Part shown: positions 7,791-17,059 of the stretch, one piece after another
Position numbering within the stretch: position 1 is the stretch's first letter
Layout of the letters: every line of letters starts with the position of its first letter
Origin: an uncultured Pseudomonadota bacterium
Lineage (GTDB): Bacteria; Pseudomonadota; Gammaproteobacteria; CAJXQU01
Direction of reading: 5' to 3'
Length of the DNA: 64,000 nt
NCBI GenBank assembly: GCA_913058255.1
Contig: CAJXQU010000002.1
Coordinates: 1 to 64,000, forward strand
The notes under the pieces: generated by a model
Databases searched by the model: none
Seen by the model: only the letters and a program-made list of their open reading frames with translations
Told to the model about the DNA's origin: nothing
Program-made: the position numbers and the translations under genes

Positions 7791-10625
7791 ATGGAATACA
7801 TCGTCGGTCAACGATGGGTGAGTAATACGGAGTCCGAACTTGGGTTAGGAATTGTAGTAGAAAATAGTGGTCGAATGATTTCGCTTAGCTTTCCAGCGGC
7901 TGGTGAGCGTCGAACGTATGCGATTGATAATGCGCCGATCAGCCGGGTTGAATATTCAGTAGGTGATGAAATTAGTAGTGATGAAGGTGAAAAAATCATT
8001 ATTACTGAACGCCATGAACAAGATGGCGTATTTATTTATGTCGGTACAGACGAAGCAGGGAACATCAAGCAATTGGATGAGTTGGATCTCGATAGCTTTG
8101 TCCAATTCAGTAAACCGCAAGATCGAATGTTTGCTGGTCAAATTGATAAAAATAGCAGTTTTCAGCTACGTGTTGAAACCTTAAGCTTGTTACGCAAACA
8201 TCAGCAGTCATCCGCTTATGGCTTGCTCGGTCCGCGTGTGCAGTTGTTACCGCATCAGTTTTATATTGCGAATCAAGTTTCTCAGCGTCACTCACCACGT
8301 GTTTTATTAGCCGATGAAGTTGGTTTGGGAAAAACCATTGAAGCAGGTTTGATCTTGCATCATCAGATTATCACCGGAGCAGCTAATCGAGTATTGATCG
8401 TAGTACCTGATTCGTTAGTTCACCAATGGCTAGTAGAAATGCTACGGCGTTTTAATCTTTATTTTACGATTTTGGATGATGAGCGTTGTTTCGCGATTGA
8501 AGAATCAGAAGATGACAATCCATTTGAAACGTCACAGTTAGTATTGTGCAGCCTTTCATTTCTGATCAACAACCCTGAGCGTCAGGCACAAGCCTTAGAA
8601 GCTGGTTGGGATTTAATGATCGTTGATGAAGCACATCACCTCAGTTGGAGTGAGCATGAGGTCAGTCCAGCCTACCAATGTGTAGAGTTATTAGCGCGAC
8701 AAATCCCTGGTTTATTATTATTGACGGCAACCCCTGAACAGCTCGGCATTGAAAGTCATTTTGCTCGTTTGCGCCTACTTGATCCTGATCGATATTATGA
8801 TCTTGAAGCGTTCCGTAATGAAGATGCTGGTTATCAACAGATTAGTGAGTTGATTGATCACTTGCAACATGAAGAATCTGTACAACGTCTACGAGATCTG
8901 CCAGAGCTCGCAATCCAAATGCATGAATATTTGGGAAGTGATTCAGTACTGAAGATTCTTGAAAGTGAGAATGTTGAACAAGCGATAGAGTCTGCAATAG
9001 ACAGTCTAATGGATCGACACGGTACAGGACGCGTCTTGTTTCGTAACACACGTGATGCCGTTAAAGGCTTTCCTGAAAGAAAGCTTAATAGCTATGCATT
9101 AGAGAATCCCAACTTAGCCGATCCAGATACTTCGGTAGAAGATAGGCTGCACCCCGAGGTTTTGCTCGGCGATCAATGGTTGTTTGACGATACACGAGTT
9201 GAGTGGTTAGCAGCTTGGTTAAGTGAGCATCGCGATCAAAAGGTATTAGTGATTTGTGCACTAGCGAATACAGCCCTAGAACTTGAGGAGCATTTACGTA
9301 CACGTTCAGGTATTCGATCAGCTGTTTTTCACGAAGGCTTATCACTGGTGGCACGTGATCGTGCGGCGGCTTATTTTGCTGATGAAGAAGAAGGGGCACA
9401 GATCCTTATCTGTTCTGAAATAGGCAGTGAGGGACGTAACTTCCAGTTTGCACATCACTTGATATTATTTGATCTTCCCTTCAATCCGGATCTTCTCGAG
9501 CAACGGATCGGTCGCTTAGATCGGATCGGCCAAACTGAAACGGTAGAGCTGCATGTGCCTTATCATGTCAATACAGCACAAGAGAGCCTACTGCGTTGGT
9601 ATCATGAGGGTTTGAATGCATTTGAGCGTGTTTGTCCTGTCAGTAGCAAAGTGTTTGAAACACATGAAGATTTGCTACGAGTTTGTCTTCTGAATCAAGA
9701 AGATCAGGAATTAACACAACTGATCACGACGTCTCGTGCATTAACCGAAAGCTTATTAGAGCAGCTTCAGCTGGGTCGAGATCGATTATTAGAGCTCAGC
9801 TCCTGTCATCCACAAAAAGCGGCTGATGTTTTAGACAATGTAACTGGCTCAACGAGTAGTCTCGAGTTGCAAACGTATATGGAGAAAATCTTCGATCACT
9901 TTGGTGTTGATCATCAGGTTCATAGTCAAAATGCGATTATTCTTCACCCAGGCGATCATATGCGTTGTCATTCGTTTCCTGGTCTTACTGAGGATGGTAT
10001 TACAGCAACTTATCTTCGTTCACAAGCGATGAGCAGAGAAGATATGCATTACCTCACTTTGGAACATCCAATGGTGACGGGTGCAACTGATATGATCCTT
10101 AGTGGTGATTTTGGTAATACTGCTTTTTGTACGCTAAAAACGCCATCGTTAAAGCCGGGAACCTTATTGCTTGAAGCGATTTTTATTGTGCATTGTCCCG
10201 CACCTAAATACTTACAGCTACATAGATACCTACCACTGACAACGATTCGAGTCGTTGTTGATAGCGTCAACCGAGACCTGAGCGATATATTAGTGGCGAG
10301 CAAGCTTAATCAAATGGCTCAACGCGTAGAACTTCGATCAGTACAAGAACTCGTCAAGCATGCCAGACCACAGATTAACCAGTTGATTACTGCTGCGGAA
10401 AATAGTGCCACAAAACGACGCGGAGCAATCATCGATGTAGCTCTACAGCAGATGACAGATTCGCAAAATGTTGAGATTGAAAGGTTAAAAGCCCTTGCTG
10501 AAGTCAACCCAAATATTCGACAAGATGAAATTGAATATTTAGCATCTAGCAGCTCTCAACTACAACAGTTTCTGAATGGTTCAACTTTAAAGCTCGATGC
10601 GATCAGGGTGGCGATGGCAACATAG
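7791..10625 (+). CDS. rapA: RNA polymerase-associated ATPase RapA (HepA)
   Basis: RapA is a Swi2/Snf2-type ATPase that binds RNA polymerase and recycles stalled enzyme after transcription. The N-terminal Tudor-like region begins GQRWVSNTESELGLG. Walker A is LLADEVGLGKTIEAG, motif II DEAH in MIVDEAHHLSW, motif III LLLTATPEQLG, and motifs V/VI are CSEIGSEGRNFQFAHH and LLEQRIGRLDRIGQ. The length of about 944 residues is close to the E. coli protein (968). I prefer the ATG at 7791 over the TTG at 7782 because it places GQRW at the same distance from the N-terminus as in E. coli. The C-terminal domain is also conserved (NPNIRQDEIEYL). Confidence 0.96.
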   Translation: MEYIVGQRWVSNTESELGLGIVVENSGRMISLSFPAAGERRTYAIDNAPISRVEYSVGDEISSDEGEKIIITERHEQDGVFIYVGTDEAGNIKQLDELDLDSFVQFSKPQDRMFAGQIDKNSSFQLRVETLSLLRKHQQSSAYGLLGPRVQLLPHQFYIANQVSQRHSPRVLLADEVGLGKTIEAGLILHHQIITGAANRVLIVVPDSLVHQWLVEMLRRFNLYFTILDDERCFAIEESEDDNPFETSQLVLCSLSFLINNPERQAQALEAGWDLMIVDEAHHLSWSEHEVSPAYQCVELLARQIPGLLLLTATPEQLGIESHFARLRLLDPDRYYDLEAFRNEDAGYQQISELIDHLQHEESVQRLRDLPELAIQMHEYLGSDSVLKILESENVEQAIESAIDSLMDRHGTGRVLFRNTRDAVKGFPERKLNSYALENPNLADPDTSVEDRLHPEVLLGDQWLFDDTRVEWLAAWLSEHRDQKVLVICALANTALELEEHLRTRSGIRSAVFHEGLSLVARDRAAAYFADEEEGAQILICSEIGSEGRNFQFAHHLILFDLPFNPDLLEQRIGRLDRIGQTETVELHVPYHVNTAQESLLRWYHEGLNAFERVCPVSSKVFETHEDLLRVCLLNQEDQELTQLITTSRALTESLLEQLQLGRDRLLELSSCHPQKAADVLDNVTGSTSSLELQTYMEKIFDHFGVDHQVHSQNAIILHPGDHMRCHSFPGLTEDGITATYLRSQAMSREDMHYLTLEHPMVTGATDMILSGDFGNTAFCTLKTPSLKPGTLLLEAIFIVHCPAPKYLQLHRYLPLTTIRVVVDSVNRDLSDILVASKLNQMAQRVELRSVQELVKHARPQINQLITAAENSATKRRGAIIDVALQQMTDSQNVEIERLKALAEVNPNIRQDEIEYLASSSSQLQQFLNGSTLKLDAIRVAMAT

Positions 10626-10673
10626 AACATGAGCAACAGATTTTTTTAAGGTTGTCGATAACTTAATTAGCTT

Positions 10674-11654
10674 ATGAATACCTATAAACGTTTAACTACG
10701 CAACTATTTATCCTAACCTTAGGACTGATCCTGCTCGGTTGTGATACGGGTTCGAAACCAGAACAGATATGGGTACCTGAAACAGAAGGCATTTTATCCG
10801 CAGCGGTGTCTAATACAGGCAAGTATGTTTTATTAGGAATCGACTCTGGTAAAGCTAACGTGTGGGATATCTCCAAGAAGAAGCAATCACTGCTACATTC
10901 ATGGCAACACCAAGAAGGTGAAGCAGGCGGAATCAAGCTTGTCGATCTTTCCTACAATGATAATTTTGCGCTTACTGCAGAAGAAAATTCATTAGCATGG
11001 TGGGATGTAAAAGCGGGCAAGATATTAGGGTTCTGGCGTCTGGAGGGGATCAAATCCATTGCTATTTCTAAAGATGGTCAGTCAGCGGTTGTTGGTTTGC
11101 GAAATCAAGCTCAATATTTTTCACTAAAATCTTCTCAGCCGGTCTTTCAATTAAAACATCCTGACTTTATCAAGACTGTAGCATTATCTGATGATGGTCG
11201 TTATGCCATTACGGGTTCAGATAATGCCGAGGCAAAGTTATGGTCATTAAAAAATGGAAAGTTACTGCATACATGGAAATATAGAAATAAACTTTTCTCT
11301 GTCGCACTGTCAGCAGATGGAGAATATGCTATGGCGAATGCCGTGTATGGTGAGACCAACGTTTGGAATACAAAGAGTGGAAAATTGATTAAAAAAATCC
11401 CACCTAATCGAGTTACTATTTCTGCGGCTGAGTTTAATTCGAGTGGAAAAAAATTAGTAACCGCTCGCGTAACTCAGCGTATTGATCTTTGGATCCCTCA
11501 AACGGGAAAGCTTCTTAACTCGTGGCGGCCTAAAAAAAATAATAATTGGCGTCCGAGTTCAGCGAATATCTTAGAAATAAAATTTACTAATAAAGATAAA
11601 AGTATTATTAGTGTTACCTCAAATGGTATTGTTCAACGTTGGAATTCTAAGTAA
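10674..11654 (+). CDS. WD40-repeat lipoprotein
   Basis: The 326-residue protein has a lipoprotein signal peptide with lipobox LILLGC (Cys23). The rest consists of WD40-like blades (ending in VWDISK, WWDVKAG, LWSLKNGK, VWNTKSGK, LWIPQTGK, RWNSK), enough for a single propeller of about six or seven blades. The protein is therefore expected to be membrane-anchored in the periplasm or outer membrane as a protein-binding scaffold. It lies 48 bp downstream of rapA and convergent to the next gene; no specific role can be assigned. Confidence 0.8.
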   Translation: MNTYKRLTTQLFILTLGLILLGCDTGSKPEQIWVPETEGILSAAVSNTGKYVLLGIDSGKANVWDISKKKQSLLHSWQHQEGEAGGIKLVDLSYNDNFALTAEENSLAWWDVKAGKILGFWRLEGIKSIAISKDGQSAVVGLRNQAQYFSLKSSQPVFQLKHPDFIKTVALSDDGRYAITGSDNAEAKLWSLKNGKLLHTWKYRNKLFSVALSADGEYAMANAVYGETNVWNTKSGKLIKKIPPNRVTISAAEFNSSGKKLVTARVTQRIDLWIPQTGKLLNSWRPKKNNNWRPSSANILEIKFTNKDKSIISVTSNGIVQRWNSK

Positions 11655-11699
11655 AGTCGAAACCTCAGTATTATTATCTTTAACGGTAGTTCAACTATA

Positions 11700-14600
11700 T
11701 TAAATAGTCGATACTGTTAGATAACCATCTTTATCAAGGAAGCCAAAATCATTCGTTTTAAACCAGACTATAGAGTTATCCTCAGTTAATACTTCCGATG
11801 TTTTTACAGGGTCTTTTTCATATCCTAGCATCACTTGAGGACCACCGATCAAAATTTGACCGACTTTACCGATCGCTAACTCCTCTTGTGTCTCGGGTTT
11901 AACGATACGGAAACTAGTGCCTGGAACCGGCATTCCGACTGTTCCTTGTTTGTTACCTACTTGAACTTTCCAGTCGTTTGAATCTAGTTTATCAGGAACA
12001 TTGACACTCGCGACAGGAGACGTTTCAGTGACTCCATAACCTTCGAAAATATCTTTGTTAAACTTCAATTTAAAATTATTTCTTGTTATATCGTTTAATT
12101 TTTCTGTACCAGAAACGATCATACGTAATGAATCTAACATCAATGAGTGAATTGAATCATTGTTATTAAACAATTCTAAAATACTTGGGGTATTGATTAG
12201 AATGGTTACATTGTATTTAGTAATAGCCTTACTTATCTTTAATACGTTACTAGCAGATGGAGCACATATAACAGGGATCCCTTCAATCAATGGTAATAGT
12301 GTCGTCACGGTTAAGCCGAAGGCATTAGATAAGGGTAGGGATGCCATCATTACATCACTTTCTTCGGTATTTAAAACATGTGCTACTTGCTTTAAATTCG
12401 TCATTAAATTTCGATGACTTAGAACAACACCTTTTGAGTTGTTTTGATGATCAGGAAATATGATCGCAGCTTGGCTCTCGATATCTTTCGTTTTACAATA
12501 AATAAGTTGAATTAATTTTACTGGAAATATTTTCAGAGTTAACTGTGTTGATAATTTAGAAAATAAGCTCGCTTTTTCATAGTGATCTTCCATATAAAAA
12601 ATATTGATCTTGTTAAGTTGGCTGACAATCTCATTGTCGAGCATTTCGATTATTTTACGAGTGGTGAAAATGGTTTTTATTTCGGATTTTTCAATCGCGA
12701 TAAGTAAGTTCTTTGAGTTAAGATTGACAACGGTTTTCCCACTCATTAGACAGCCTAGGTTTGCAATAACAGCATCGACAGATGTTGGAAACAATAGTCC
12801 TATATTTTGATTGGCGATATTGGTGCTTTTATTGAGCTGTTGCGAAAAGATAAGTGTTTGACACATTAACTGATTATTACTGAGTGCCTTTTGGTCAACA
12901 TCAGTGATCGCCATATCATTACTTAATTGTTTTGCTGTTTCTAACCAAGCCGCTGGCAGTGTTTGTAGCGTATGAGAATAACTTTCCCATGATTTTATCG
13001 ACAACGCACAAATGTGTTGTTTGAGTTCGTCAGCCAATGTAGTCATGGGTAAAGGCTTACCAAAAGCCACGATTAAATCTCTACGACTTGCTGACCTTGA
13101 GTCCTGTTTTAATTTTTCACTTGATCGTGAAAATCGACTGCCCCAGAGTCCACGTAAGTGAAAAGGTAAGATCACACCTTGGGCGTTGGCCGCAGCCTTT
13201 TCATAGCCATGCTTAAACTCTGAGAGTTGACCATTTCTGCTGATCATTCCTTCAGGAAATAATACGACGACTTCACCTTGATTAAGCAGTTCTGTGATCG
13301 ATTCTAGTGCTTGTTTACTTTTTCTGGGGCCAATAGGAATGACACCAAATAGATCAAGAAACCATTTAAGATACCAACGCTCATAATAGTGCCTTGCCAT
13401 GACAAATCTTAGCTGTCTAGGAATGGCCATTTGTAAAATCGCCCAATCGATATAACTGATGTGATTACCTAACATCAAAACGCCGCCATTTTCAGGAATA
13501 TTCTCAAATCCTTGAACCTGTAATCGATATTTGCTCGCAATCAATTGTCCCGTTAAAAGGCGTGTAAGGGATTGTGGCAAATGATAAAGCGTATAGGCAG
13601 CGCCAAGGACGGCGACAATCATTAGTAGAACTATCAAGCCAACCGTACTAATACCAAGCCAAGCAAAGATCACCGTCAATACTAAGAAACTTAACATGAC
13701 AGACGTTTGTATGAGATTGTTTGCGGCGAGTACGATGCCTAACTCATGCTCCTTTGCATGAAATTGAATCAGTGCGTTTAATGGGACGACGAATAGCCCA
13801 CCCATAATGCCTAACATTAGAAAATTTAGTCCATGTGAGATGGGGCTATTTAAGCTAGGCATTAACATCAAACAAAGTGCTATACCAACGGCGCCTATCG
13901 GTAGCAAGCCGGTTTCTATATGATTTTTTGAGAACCGACCTGAAATGATCGAACCGATCATAATACCAATCCCAGCACAGGCCATCATGCCTTGAATGAC
14001 CACAGTGTCGAGCGTGTTCATCGTTTCTTTTGCAAACGCAGGAAAAGACGCGAGCAGAACCTGTGAGATAGCCCAGAAGACGGAAAGACCAATAATCGAT
14101 AACCAGATAACAGGGTGTCGATAGACTATGGTTAGATTTTCTTTTAAATAGGCACCACGTTTATAACGATCAAAATCAAAATGCTTAGTCTCATCGAGAT
14201 CTTGTTTTTGAGGCAGTTGGAAAGCAAGTACGAGCTCGATCAATGAGCCGAGGATTAGACACCAACCGACCGGAGCTATCGTACGGATTAATGCGGACTT
14301 ATTCGAGTAGGTCACACCATCGAGTAGATTTTCGAACATAATCGAAAAAGCAAAAGTGCCCGCTAAAATTGCAACCATAGTAAAAGCTTGGACCATGCCA
14401 TTCGCAGCAGACAAATACCGGTTACCGACTAGCTCACGGATGAAACCGAATTTTGAAGGTGAGTAAATAGCACTTTGCACAGCCAGTAAAAAGGTCATTG
14501 CAAAGGCAGCCCAAAACATACCGAGGTAATAAAAAAGAGTGATCAAACAGGTCAATATAACCGCAAGTCCTGCACTTAGTTTGATCACCTTGTTTTTGGG

Positions 14601-14819
14601 ATATTTATCAGCTAAAAAACCAGCCGGTGTAAACAAAAGAATAAAAGGCAATAAGATAAGTGCGTTGACGATTGCAGTAAGAATGATCTGATCTTGGCCA
14701 TCGTAGGTTTTAAATACAGCGTTTTGGATGATGATTTTATGGCCAAGATCGACGAAGGCATTTAGAAAAATCACTAGAATATAAGTAAGGAATCCGCTGA
14801 TCTTGAAAAGTTTAGCCAT
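11700..14819 (-). CDS. Fused LplT transporter - PlsC acyltransferase - AMP-binding protein, synthetase part degenerate
   Basis: This 1,039-residue protein matches the trifunctional Aas-type lysophospholipid recycling enzymes. Residues about 1-410 are an MFS/LplT lysophospholipid flippase with about 12 membrane segments. Residues about 430-620 are a PlsC/LPLAT acyltransferase with H-x4-D in NHISYIDW and VVLFPEGMISRNG. Residues about 640-1039 are an AMP-binding acyl-ACP/CoA synthetase domain. That third domain looks damaged: the P-loop reads IIFPDHQNNSKGVVLSH without the usual TSGSxGxPKG glycines, A8 reads TNDFG instead of TGDxG, and the protein stops at DKDGYLTVSTI, about 100 residues short of the normal C-terminal lid that carries the catalytic lysine. 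Flippase and acyltransferase parts look intact. The start at 14819 has a GGAAA ribosome site. Confidence 0.85.
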   Translation of the reverse strand: MAKLFKISGFLTYILVIFLNAFVDLGHKIIIQNAVFKTYDGQDQIILTAIVNALILLPFILLFTPAGFLADKYPKNKVIKLSAGLAVILTCLITLFYYLGMFWAAFAMTFLLAVQSAIYSPSKFGFIRELVGNRYLSAANGMVQAFTMVAILAGTFAFSIMFENLLDGVTYSNKSALIRTIAPVGWCLILGSLIELVLAFQLPQKQDLDETKHFDFDRYKRGAYLKENLTIVYRHPVIWLSIIGLSVFWAISQVLLASFPAFAKETMNTLDTVVIQGMMACAGIGIMIGSIISGRFSKNHIETGLLPIGAVGIALCLMLMPSLNSPISHGLNFLMLGIMGGLFVVPLNALIQFHAKEHELGIVLAANNLIQTSVMLSFLVLTVIFAWLGISTVGLIVLLMIVAVLGAAYTLYHLPQSLTRLLTGQLIASKYRLQVQGFENIPENGGVLMLGNHISYIDWAILQMAIPRQLRFVMARHYYERWYLKWFLDLFGVIPIGPRKSKQALESITELLNQGEVVVLFPEGMISRNGQLSEFKHGYEKAAANAQGVILPFHLRGLWGSRFSRSSEKLKQDSRSASRRDLIVAFGKPLPMTTLADELKQHICALSIKSWESYSHTLQTLPAAWLETAKQLSNDMAITDVDQKALSNNQLMCQTLIFSQQLNKSTNIANQNIGLLFPTSVDAVIANLGCLMSGKTVVNLNSKNLLIAIEKSEIKTIFTTRKIIEMLDNEIVSQLNKINIFYMEDHYEKASLFSKLSTQLTLKIFPVKLIQLIYCKTKDIESQAAIIFPDHQNNSKGVVLSHRNLMTNLKQVAHVLNTEESDVMMASLPLSNAFGLTVTTLLPLIEGIPVICAPSASNVLKISKAITKYNVTILINTPSILELFNNNDSIHSLMLDSLRMIVSGTEKLNDITRNNFKLKFNKDIFEGYGVTETSPVASVNVPDKLDSNDWKVQVGNKQGTVGMPVPGTSFRIVKPETQEELAIGKVGQILIGGPQVMLGYEKDPVKTSEVLTEDNSIVWFKTNDFGFLDKDGYLTVSTI

Positions 14820-14980
14820 ACAAAAATTTCCTTAAGCTCTTTTGTAATTTACAGAATTTGTTTAGATTGACGATAAGGTGCTACTAATGCAACTTTTATT
14901 TAAAATGTTGCCGAGAAAATAACATTAAGCATCATATTTCAATACTTTAAAATAAAACGAATATCACTCTAAGGGCAATC

Positions 14981-15715
14981 ATGGCACAAACAACGGCTTT
15001 AATCGAAACTTTGAAAAAGATGCTGAAGGCCGATGGCAAGACCTACACGGATGTTGCAGATGCTCTGCAATTATCAGAAGCTAGTGTCAAACGATTGTTT
15101 TCAGAAAAGAGCTTTTCTTTGAAGCGTTTAGATCAGGTTTGTCAGTTGTTAAAAATCGAGATCACCGATGTAGTTCAGGCGATGAACCAGTCAAAAATCC
15201 AGATTGAAGAGTTAACAGAAGAACAAGAAAAAGAAATAGCCAGTGATCGATTATTTTTATTTGTGACCTTGTGCGTATTGAATCGTTGGAAGCTTGAAGA
15301 GATTCTTCAACATTATAATATTACCGAGTTGCAGTGTATTAAGGTTTTGACTCGTTTAGATAAACTACACATTATCGAGCTACTTCCTGACAACCGTGTA
15401 AAACTATTGGTCGCTCCTAACTTTAAATGGCGTGCACGCGGCCCCATTTTTAAATTCTTCCAAAGCAATGTCGAATCGAAATTTTTCAACTCACAATTTG
15501 ATGCCGAAGATGAACGCCTAATCTGTATCAATGGCATGTTATCGCATAGCTCCAATACTATTTTTCAACGTAAGCTGGAAAGGCTTGTTCAGGAATTTAA
15601 CGAGCTTAGTCATGATGATGTAAACCTTGATTTTGATCAACGGCACGGCAACACTGTCGTATTAGCGATTCGGCGCTGGGAATATGGTCTGTTTTCATCG
15701 CTGCGAAAAAAATAA
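14981..15715 (+). CDS. XRE-family transcriptional regulator
   Basis: The 244-residue protein begins with a Cro/C1-type HTH (about 5-62: KTYTDVADALQLSEASVKRLFSEKSFSLKRLDQVCQLL). The rest contains a possible second wHTH (about 80-140) and an uncharacterised C-terminal region without metal motifs or membrane segments. It is divergent from the LplT-PlsC-Aas gene, with 161 bp between them, so it may control that gene, but this is inference from position. Confidence 0.8.
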   Translation: MAQTTALIETLKKMLKADGKTYTDVADALQLSEASVKRLFSEKSFSLKRLDQVCQLLKIEITDVVQAMNQSKIQIEELTEEQEKEIASDRLFLFVTLCVLNRWKLEEILQHYNITELQCIKVLTRLDKLHIIELLPDNRVKLLVAPNFKWRARGPIFKFFQSNVESKFFNSQFDAEDERLICINGMLSHSSNTIFQRKLERLVQEFNELSHDDVNLDFDQRHGNTVVLAIRRWEYGLFSSLRKK

Positions 15716-15766
15716 GTTTCTGTACAATAGCTTATTAGATAAACGGGGAAACTTAGGAAATACACT

Positions 15767-16057
15767 TTGACATTAAAATCTGAAAATAATGATGCCGTCA
15801 TTAATTGCTGGATCTATAAAAGCATCCGCAAAGATGAGATGTATTTGTATCTCGCAGAAGAAGATGCATTTGATTCTGTTCCAGAAATTCTTCTAACATC
15901 ATTTGGAGAGCCCGTTTTTGTAATGGAGCTGGAATTATCTCTGCAACGTAAACTGGCACGTGCTGATGTTGAAGCGGTGATCAAATCATTAAAAGAAGAC
16001 AAGTTTTATTTGCAAATACCACCCAAATTAAATCCCGACCTACATTTTGGTGACTGA
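15767..16057 (+). CDS. ycgL: YcgL-domain protein
   Basis: The 96-residue protein matches the YcgL family found across gammaproteobacteria (CWIYKSIRKDEMYLYLAEEDAFDSVPE, FGEPVFVMELELS, KLARADVEAVIKSLKEDKFYLQIPP). Its molecular function is unknown. The start is a TTG at 15767 preceded by TTAGGAAA; the next in-frame ATG would delete the conserved N-terminus. Its 3' end overlaps the start of xerD, so the two are probably translationally coupled. Confidence 0.88.
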   Translation: MTLKSENNDAVINCWIYKSIRKDEMYLYLAEEDAFDSVPEILLTSFGEPVFVMELELSLQRKLARADVEAVIKSLKEDKFYLQIPPKLNPDLHFGD

Positions 16058-16934
16058 TAACGCGCTAGTTGAACAGTTCTTGGACACCGCTTGGACGGAG
16101 CAGGGGCTAAGTGATAATACGTTGTCATCGTATCGATCTGATCTAAACGCCTTTATAAAATGGCTTCATTCTAATGATAAGCAAATAATTGAATCTGACT
16201 GGCAAGATCTTCTCAAGTTTCTCGACAGTTTTGAGCGTGCTTCTCCTAGAAGTCGATCGCGCCGTTTATCCAGCCTACGACGTTTATATCACTACTTAAT
16301 GAGAGAAGAACTCGTAACGGAAGACCCAACAAAACGTCTCAAGTCGCCGAGAGTAGGGCGTAGCTTACCTAAAACACTTTCTGAAGATGAAGTTGAAGCC
16401 TTACTTAATGCTTCAGATATAGAAACTGATCTAGGGCTACGTGATAAAGCGATGATCGAGTTGATCTACGCCACTGGCTTGCGTGTGTCAGAACTGGTTA
16501 ATATGACCATGCAAGAAATAGATCTTCAGCATGGTGTTGTTCGAGTGACCGGAAAAGGTGGAAAAGAACGGATCGTGCCCGTCGGCGAAGAAGCGGTTTA
16601 TTGGCTGGATAAATATTTTACTGAAGCGAGAAAATCATTACTCAAAGGCGTTATCTCAGATGCATTATTTCCCGCAAGACAAGGTAAAGCGATGGGACGA
16701 CATGCTTTCTGGCATCGGATCAAACAACTCACAATCAAGGCTGGAGTTGACAAGTCAATTTCACCACATACTCTTCGGCATGCTTTCGCGACACATCTGC
16801 TCAATCATGGCGCTGATCTACGTGTGGTACAAATGCTTTTAGGCCATCAAGATATCTCAACTACACAGATCTATACTCATGTCGCTCAAGCAAGATTGCA
16901 AAGTCTACATGCCGAACATCATCCACGCGGATGA
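16050..16934 (+). CDS. xerD: Tyrosine recombinase XerD
   Basis: XerD works with XerC and FtsK at dif to resolve chromosome dimers. The N-terminal SAM-like core-binding domain is residues about 5-85 and the catalytic domain about 105-290. The catalytic set is visible: Arg in YATGLRVSELV, HxxR in HTLRHAFATHLLNHGADLRVVQ, His in LLGHQDISTTQIYTHV and the Tyr nucleophile in QIYTHV. The ending LHAEHHPRG is characteristic of XerD rather than XerC. Length 294 against 298 in E. coli. The start is GTG 16050 or the adjoining TTG 16047, inside the end of ycgL. Confidence 0.95.
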   Translation: MTDNALVEQFLDTAWTEQGLSDNTLSSYRSDLNAFIKWLHSNDKQIIESDWQDLLKFLDSFERASPRSRSRRLSSLRRLYHYLMREELVTEDPTKRLKSPRVGRSLPKTLSEDEVEALLNASDIETDLGLRDKAMIELIYATGLRVSELVNMTMQEIDLQHGVVRVTGKGGKERIVPVGEEAVYWLDKYFTEARKSLLKGVISDALFPARQGKAMGRHAFWHRIKQLTIKAGVDKSISPHTLRHAFATHLLNHGADLRVVQMLLGHQDISTTQIYTHVAQARLQSLHAEHHPRG

Positions 16935-17031
16935 GGCCTAAAATTAAAGAGCGTCAGTACCTGTTGCATCCTGCCTTCCGCTAACATAGAATACGCCGTT
17001 TTTAACCCTTGCCTCATCATAAAATAAATAT

Positions 17032-17056
17032 GGGAGGCTACAAGCCGAGAGGGAAT
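17032..17056 (+). promoter_or_regulatory. Candidate S6:S18 autoregulatory leader hairpin
   Basis: Just upstream of rpsF the mRNA can form GGCT-ACA-AGCC (17036-17046) followed by CGAGAGGG, which also contains the ribosome binding site. A CCG trinucleotide next to a short stem is the hallmark of the known bS6:bS18 mRNA-binding motif in bacterial rpsF leaders. The resemblance is by eye and only partial. Confidence 0.35.
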
Positions 17057-17059
17057 ATA

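Noticed and set aside
17009-17059. ATG at 17009 as the start of rpsF
   Set aside because: The added residues are unlike S6, and the GTG at 17060 has a good ribosome site and gives the usual N-terminus.
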